Source: UBA7960 sp964624065 (lineage in GTDB: Bacteria > Bacteroidota > Bacteroidia > Bacteroidales > UBA7960). From it: a stretch of DNA of 9,651 nt. The notes below the pieces were generated by a model. The model did not search any database and was not told where the DNA came from. It saw nothing but the letters and a program-made list of their open reading frames with translations. Shown in pieces: positions 6,988 through 9,651 of the stretch (position 1 is the stretch's first letter; every line of letters begins with the position of its first letter). The stretch is taken from assembly GCA_964624065.1 (NCBI GenBank), contig CAZUWF010000046.1:1-9651 (forward strand), given 5' to 3'. The translations under genes and the position numbers were made by a program.

Positions 6988-7872
6988 TTAATGAAAATAA
7001 ACTTTGGTTCTTTTGTTTACAAAATGTTGAACAATAAACAACACCAGCATCCAAATGTTTGCAAATACCACAGCAAAAAGCACGTACACCCAAGGAACGA
7101 AAATGATTGCCGCCACGGCAAAGGCCAAAATGTGCGTGGAGTTTCCTATAAGGTTCCAGAGCCTGATCAATACTCTATTGTTGATGGCATAGTCTTCGGA
7201 GTCGTATTTCCTGGGTGAATTTTTTTCCTCGCCAGATTGCAGCATCGTATAGCTCAAGTAAACCTGCACCACCAGTTTTTCAAACCACCTCCCTTTTGTT
7301 TTTTTCAACTCTAAATACTCGGCTTCAAACTCTTCTCTTTGGGCCTTGGGATCAATTTTGAAGTTGTAAACATTAAAGAGGTATTTGTTGCGGTAATAGT
7401 CGGTAATGATCGAATGAATTATGTGAAAAACTATTACTATCGCCACTACCAGCCACACGTTCAGAGGAAATGACACCAAATTGTTTTCTTCCATTTTTGA
7501 GAGCCCTATGGCTGCTCCAAGATACACGAAGGCAAAAGTGAAGTAATCCGAAATTCCATCAATTACCCTTCCTATTTTAGTGCCGTTGTTTTTTAAACGA
7601 GCAATCATACCATCGCTGCAATCAAAAATATGAGATGCAATAAAAATCAGGGCCCCAACCAAGAAACCTATTCGGCTTCCCCATGCAAGGAAACCACCTG
7701 CCACAGCACCAAGCAACATGGCAATGAAACTTATTTGGTTTGGGGTTAGCGAGGTTCGATATAGTATTTTTACCAAAGCAAACGCAACGGGCCTAAATAT
7801 TAGTAGGTCAACAATTTCTTCAACCTCAATTTTCTTTAGCGATTCTTTGTACTCCCTGTAAATTAGCATCAT
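6988..7872 (-). CDS. CDP-alcohol phosphatidyltransferase family membrane enzyme
   Basis: Enzymes of this family join a CDP-linked lipid or alcohol to a second alcohol in the membrane, making phospholipid headgroups or related phosphodiesters. The complete signature D-x2-DG-x2-AR-x8-G-x3-D-x3-D is present: Asp84, Asp87, Gly88, Ala91, Arg92, Gly101, Asp105 and Asp109, which bind metal and the CDP group. The protein is 294 residues, longer than typical PgsA or PssA (about 180-250), because a polar, charged segment at about 172-235 separates the catalytic half from the last two helices. Hydrophobic segments are at about 47-63, 68-83, 111-124, 138-156, 246-265 and 266-284. TPNQISF (43-49) before the motif is also typical. 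The substrate cannot be read from the sequence; phosphatidylinositol-phosphate-type or other headgroups are possible. Two ATGs (7872, 7869) compete as start. It sits 15 bp after the broken leader gene and 29 bp before sufS. Confidence 0.88.
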   Translation of the reverse strand: MMLIYREYKESLKKIEVEEIVDLLIFRPVAFALVKILYRTSLTPNQISFIAMLLGAVAGGFLAWGSRIGFLVGALIFIASHIFDCSDGMIARLKNNGTKIGRVIDGISDYFTFAFVYLGAAIGLSKMEENNLVSFPLNVWLVVAIVIVFHIIHSIITDYYRNKYLFNVYNFKIDPKAQREEFEAEYLELKKTKGRWFEKLVVQVYLSYTMLQSGEEKNSPRKYDSEDYAINNRVLIRLWNLIGNSTHILAFAVAAIIFVPWVYVLFAVVFANIWMLVLFIVQHFVNKRTKVYFH

Positions 7873-7887
7873 ATTATTCTGAAATCT

Positions 7888-8327
7888 TTAAAATGAATTA
7901 ATATACTTAGTTGATTGCAACTTGGAGCTTGGGGCACATATACTTTCGTCCCCAACAAGATCGCTCTTTTTTTTGGGTGCTTTCCTCCAAGTCTTAAGCT
8001 CCTTTCCGATACATTTCTATTGTTCGAATTTAAGTGACCTGCTGAATATTGTTTCGGAAACTCCATACATTTCGCCTACCAGACCTTTCGAAGGATCGCT
8101 AATGCCTTCCAGTTGGTCATTTTACTTCCCTGCCAATTGTCCGCAAAACTCACTCAAACCCCAAGTGACTAAAATTACCTTTTCGCTGCCGATTTTCTTC
8201 ACCTTCTCTAACAGGGCTTCGTAAACTGTTTGACCGTTAATGTTAACTTTTACTTTTGGACCACTTGGGCAAAACCTTGAAGCCTCACCCCCATAGTTGC
8301 TGCAAGTATTAGCACCTTTGTTTTCAT
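7888..8327 (-). pseudogene. Decayed gene for a small secreted protein
   Basis: An ATG at 8327 with a good ribosome site (AGGAG at 8332-8336, 5 bp before it) opens a signal-peptide-like start, MKTKVLILAATMGVRLQGFA. That frame stops at 8250-8252 after 25 codons. A second frame takes over near 8265, with PKVKVNINGQTVYEALLEK and then VILVTWGLSEFCGQLAGK, and meets TAA at 8122-8124. The same frame resumes with NDQLEGISDPSKGLVGEMYG, meets TAG at 8017-8019, and ends at TAA 7888-7890. One frameshift and two nonsense codons thus interrupt what was probably a protein of about 145 residues. The open stretches look like protein and have no good ORF of their own on the other strand. I do not recognise the family. 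Its end is 15 bp from the next ATG, so it was apparently the first gene of the phosphatidyltransferase-sufS operon. Assembly error is an alternative to true decay. Confidence 0.5.
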
Positions 8328-8413
8328 TTCTCCTGGAAAACGTGTTGTGCGAGTTTTTTGAAAATACAAACTCCAGCCCTAGACCAATTTCAAGGCTTAT
8401 TGAAAATGGTGTG

Positions 8414-8421
8414 CAAAGGTA
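8414..8421 (-). promoter_or_regulatory. Exact -7 element (TACCTTTG) upstream of the decayed leader gene
   Basis: Read on the minus strand the sequence is TACCTTTG, a perfect match to the Bacteroidota TAnnTTTG element. A TTTG at 8446-8449 lies 24 bp upstream, somewhat farther than the usual 19-21. Transcription would begin near 8407, giving a leader of about 80 nt before the ATG at 8327. No comparable element is seen just before the phosphatidyltransferase ATG, so this could be the promoter for the whole minus-strand operon, including sufS and sufE. Confidence 0.4.
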
Positions 8422-8898
8422 ACAAATTTGTAAAAAATTTGAATGCAAAAAAGGAGAACGTAAAATCGGGATCGGCTTTGCGGGAACAAAGGCTAATAAT
8501 CACAAATGCAGGAAACCAGGGTATTTAATTGTCAGTGGAATCCCCGCCTCATTGAACATTGGTCAATTGCAACCAAGAGGTTTTTATGGCTCAATAATGT
8601 AGGCTACCCTTGGTGCAAATTCTTAAGCGGGTTACCTTTCTCGGCTCCCCCACAAATATACCATTACTTGCTCATTTAGAGTCGAGTAGAATATTTAGAG
8701 GCAAAGATTCCATAGCTTTTGTAGGGAAATGACGCCATTAGGTATCCTTGAGTTTTATTGGAAAGTTATTCCTTCAAGCTCATTGCCTTTGTTCTTGGGA
8801 ATCTGTGAGGGGCGATTTTTCATGAACCCGGTGGCTCTGCCAGCAGAATGACCTTATTTGTACTGTTCGAAAAGTGCTTACCCAACAGCCATAGGCGG

Positions 8899-8929
8899 TT
8901 GGACGGTTTGTGTAACCTAAACTGTCCGA
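8899..8929. other. Imperfect inverted repeat (11-bp stem, 9-nt loop)
   Basis: TTGGACGGTTT at 8899-8909 can pair with AAACTGTCCGA at 8919-8929 through an 11-bp stem. It has nine Watson-Crick pairs and two G-U pairs on the plus strand, closed by a 9-nt loop. It is not followed by a clear T-run on either strand, so a terminator is not well supported. It could be an RNA hairpin or an operator-like palindrome, and a stem this long could also arise by chance in a stretch of this size. Confidence 0.3.
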
Positions 8930-9476
8930 TTATTCCAGATCTTCCCATGGTCGAATTATTTTTTGCTTAGGCTCCGACCAAAGCCCTTGGTCGCTTGCAA
9001 TGATGCCGCCCGTGCAAATGTATGCCTGGATACGGAAACTCCATCAATTCATTAACCAAATGAAGAATCCCACAAAAGATGCTGCCTTTTTCGAAATCGA
9101 CCAGTATCGCCCAAAGGCTGCTAATTGCACCTTCAAAACAGATTGTGCGGAGTTTTTAAACACCAACCCAAATTCTTCAATGGGGTTGGTTTTGTCAATT
9201 GAGAGTTTGTTGTGAGCTGCCGTCATGTATTAAATAGTCCTTTCTTAAGGCAAAATTGCATTAACCTACCTACCGCCAGGAATCTGATTTTCTATACAAT
9301 CTATTGCCTCATATGGGACTCCGAGGTGTTTGGCATTTTTACTTTCCATTTTCCAAAACCCCCATTTGCGCAAAACGGCCATTTGAAACTGTGCAGACCT
9401 GGCGAGGTAACACTCGATCAAACACAGCGCGTACCATTTCCTGGAAGCAGAACTACCCCAAAGCCTCTTTTTTAGG

Positions 9477-9650
9477 ATGCAAATTTTAATGCAGACTATG
9501 CCTATGTTGGCAGCTATTCAAACAAAATCAGATGTATTCGACCCAAAACCTAGCAACTTCGCCTTTTTTTACGAGGACCTGAAGGTAATGGGCTCTGGTG
9601 TGAGCAGCTTTCTTGCTTCTAAAAAGTTAGTATTTTTTTATTTTATTTAA
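9477..9650 (+). CDS. Doubtful 57-codon ORF at the window edge
   Basis: The ATG at 9477 (or 9489) opens a frame of 57 (or 53) codons that ends in TAA at 9648-9650. The translation contains SDVFDPKPSNFAFFYEDLKV and then GSGVSSFLASKKL, which looks somewhat protein-like but matches nothing I know. The ATG at 9489 has AGGA about 12 bp upstream, which is too far to be convincing. The frame crosses a run of seven T residues at 9564-9570, a place where indels occur. It may be a small gene, the remnant of a larger one, or chance in AT-rich DNA. Confidence 0.15.
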   Translation: MQILMQTMPMLAAIQTKSDVFDPKPSNFAFFYEDLKVMGSGVSSFLASKKLVFFYFI

Positions 9651-9651
9651 A

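Larger units (their letters stand above)
8450..9651. other. Gene-poor stretch of about 1.2 kb
   Basis: No gene that I can support lies here. Open frames on both strands are under 90 codons, overlap each other, lack ribosome sites, and translate to sequence without recognisable domains. I saw no tRNA, tmRNA, RNase P or SRP RNA core motifs, no transposase fragments and no long direct or inverted repeats. Short protein-like stretches broken by stops occur on the minus strand (for example around 8690-8780 and 8990-9150), so part of it may be old gene remains, but none can be named. The structured elements worth listing are a hairpin at 8899-8929 and a doubtful small ORF at 9477-9650. Confidence 0.5.

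Noticed and set aside
7922..8224. 100-codon plus-strand ORF
   Set aside because: It is antisense to the decayed secreted-protein gene, has no ribosome site, and its translation is low-complexity Ser/Phe-rich with no recognisable domain.
7888..8327. Stop-codon recoding or programmed frameshifting as the explanation for the interrupted gene
   Set aside because: Two different stops (TAA and TAG) plus a frameshift are involved, no slippery heptamer or selenocysteine-type hairpin is apparent, and other genes here end at TAA normally.
8975..9190. Two smaller hairpins (7-bp stem at 8975-8993; 8-bp stem at 9162-9169 with 9183-9190, followed by TTTT)
   Set aside because: Stems this short with loops of 5 and 13 nt are expected by chance in 1.2 kb, and no adjacent gene needs a terminator there.
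9044..9226. 60-codon minus-strand ORF
   Set aside because: Short, without a ribosome site or motif; an alternative minus-strand frame over the same DNA looks equally protein-like, so neither can be supported.
9443..9450. GGAAGCAG resembling part of the SRP RNA core
   Set aside because: The rest of the SRP domain IV hairpin is absent on either side.
9212..9489. Overlapping plus-strand ORFs of 87 and 61 codons
   Set aside because: They share the same DNA in different frames, lack ribosome sites and give no protein-like pattern.

Overview
The window looks like chromosomal DNA from a member of the Bacteroidota. The evidence is the gene content, the scarcity of Shine-Dalgarno sequences, and promoter-like TTTG / TAnnTTTG elements instead of E. 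coli -35/-10 boxes. The most telling content is a FadL-like outer-membrane protein, a TPR protein and a lipoprotein-type LptC in a row, plus a SufS/SufE/SufT-type Fe-S set. I cannot place it below phylum. No rRNA, tRNA, CRISPR array, insertion sequence or phage gene was recognised.

Plus-strand half (1-4120): a complete msrA (methionine sulfoxide reductase) comes first, followed by a 228-bp gap that holds a candidate promoter. Next is a tightly packed three-gene set for the cell envelope: a FadL-like outer-membrane beta-barrel protein, a secreted TPR protein, and LptC, the periplasmic lipoprotein of the LPS export machine. The last two genes are 4 bp apart.

Minus-strand half (8327 down to 4173): reading in the direction of transcription there is a broken gene for a small secreted protein, a CDP-alcohol phosphatidyltransferase, sufS, an uncharacterised four-helix membrane protein, sufE, and after a 276-bp gap a SufT-like MIP18-family gene. 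The first five are separated by only 15, 29, 28 and 37 bp and probably form one operon. SufS and SufE are the sulfur-mobilising pair of the SUF Fe-S pathway and SufT is an accessory maturation factor. The scaffold genes sufBCD are not here. The gap before sufT contains an 11-bp phased array of AAAACC units. LptC and sufT converge with 52 bp between them.

Right end (8450-9651): about 1.2 kb with no convincing gene. It holds one good hairpin and one doubtful 57-codon ORF at the extreme edge.

The points most worth a second look are the decayed leader gene (signal peptide, ribosome binding site and promoter kept, but a frameshift and two in-frame stops in the body), the unknown membrane protein between sufS and sufE, and the phased repeat. 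I did not find a clearly new multi-gene system.
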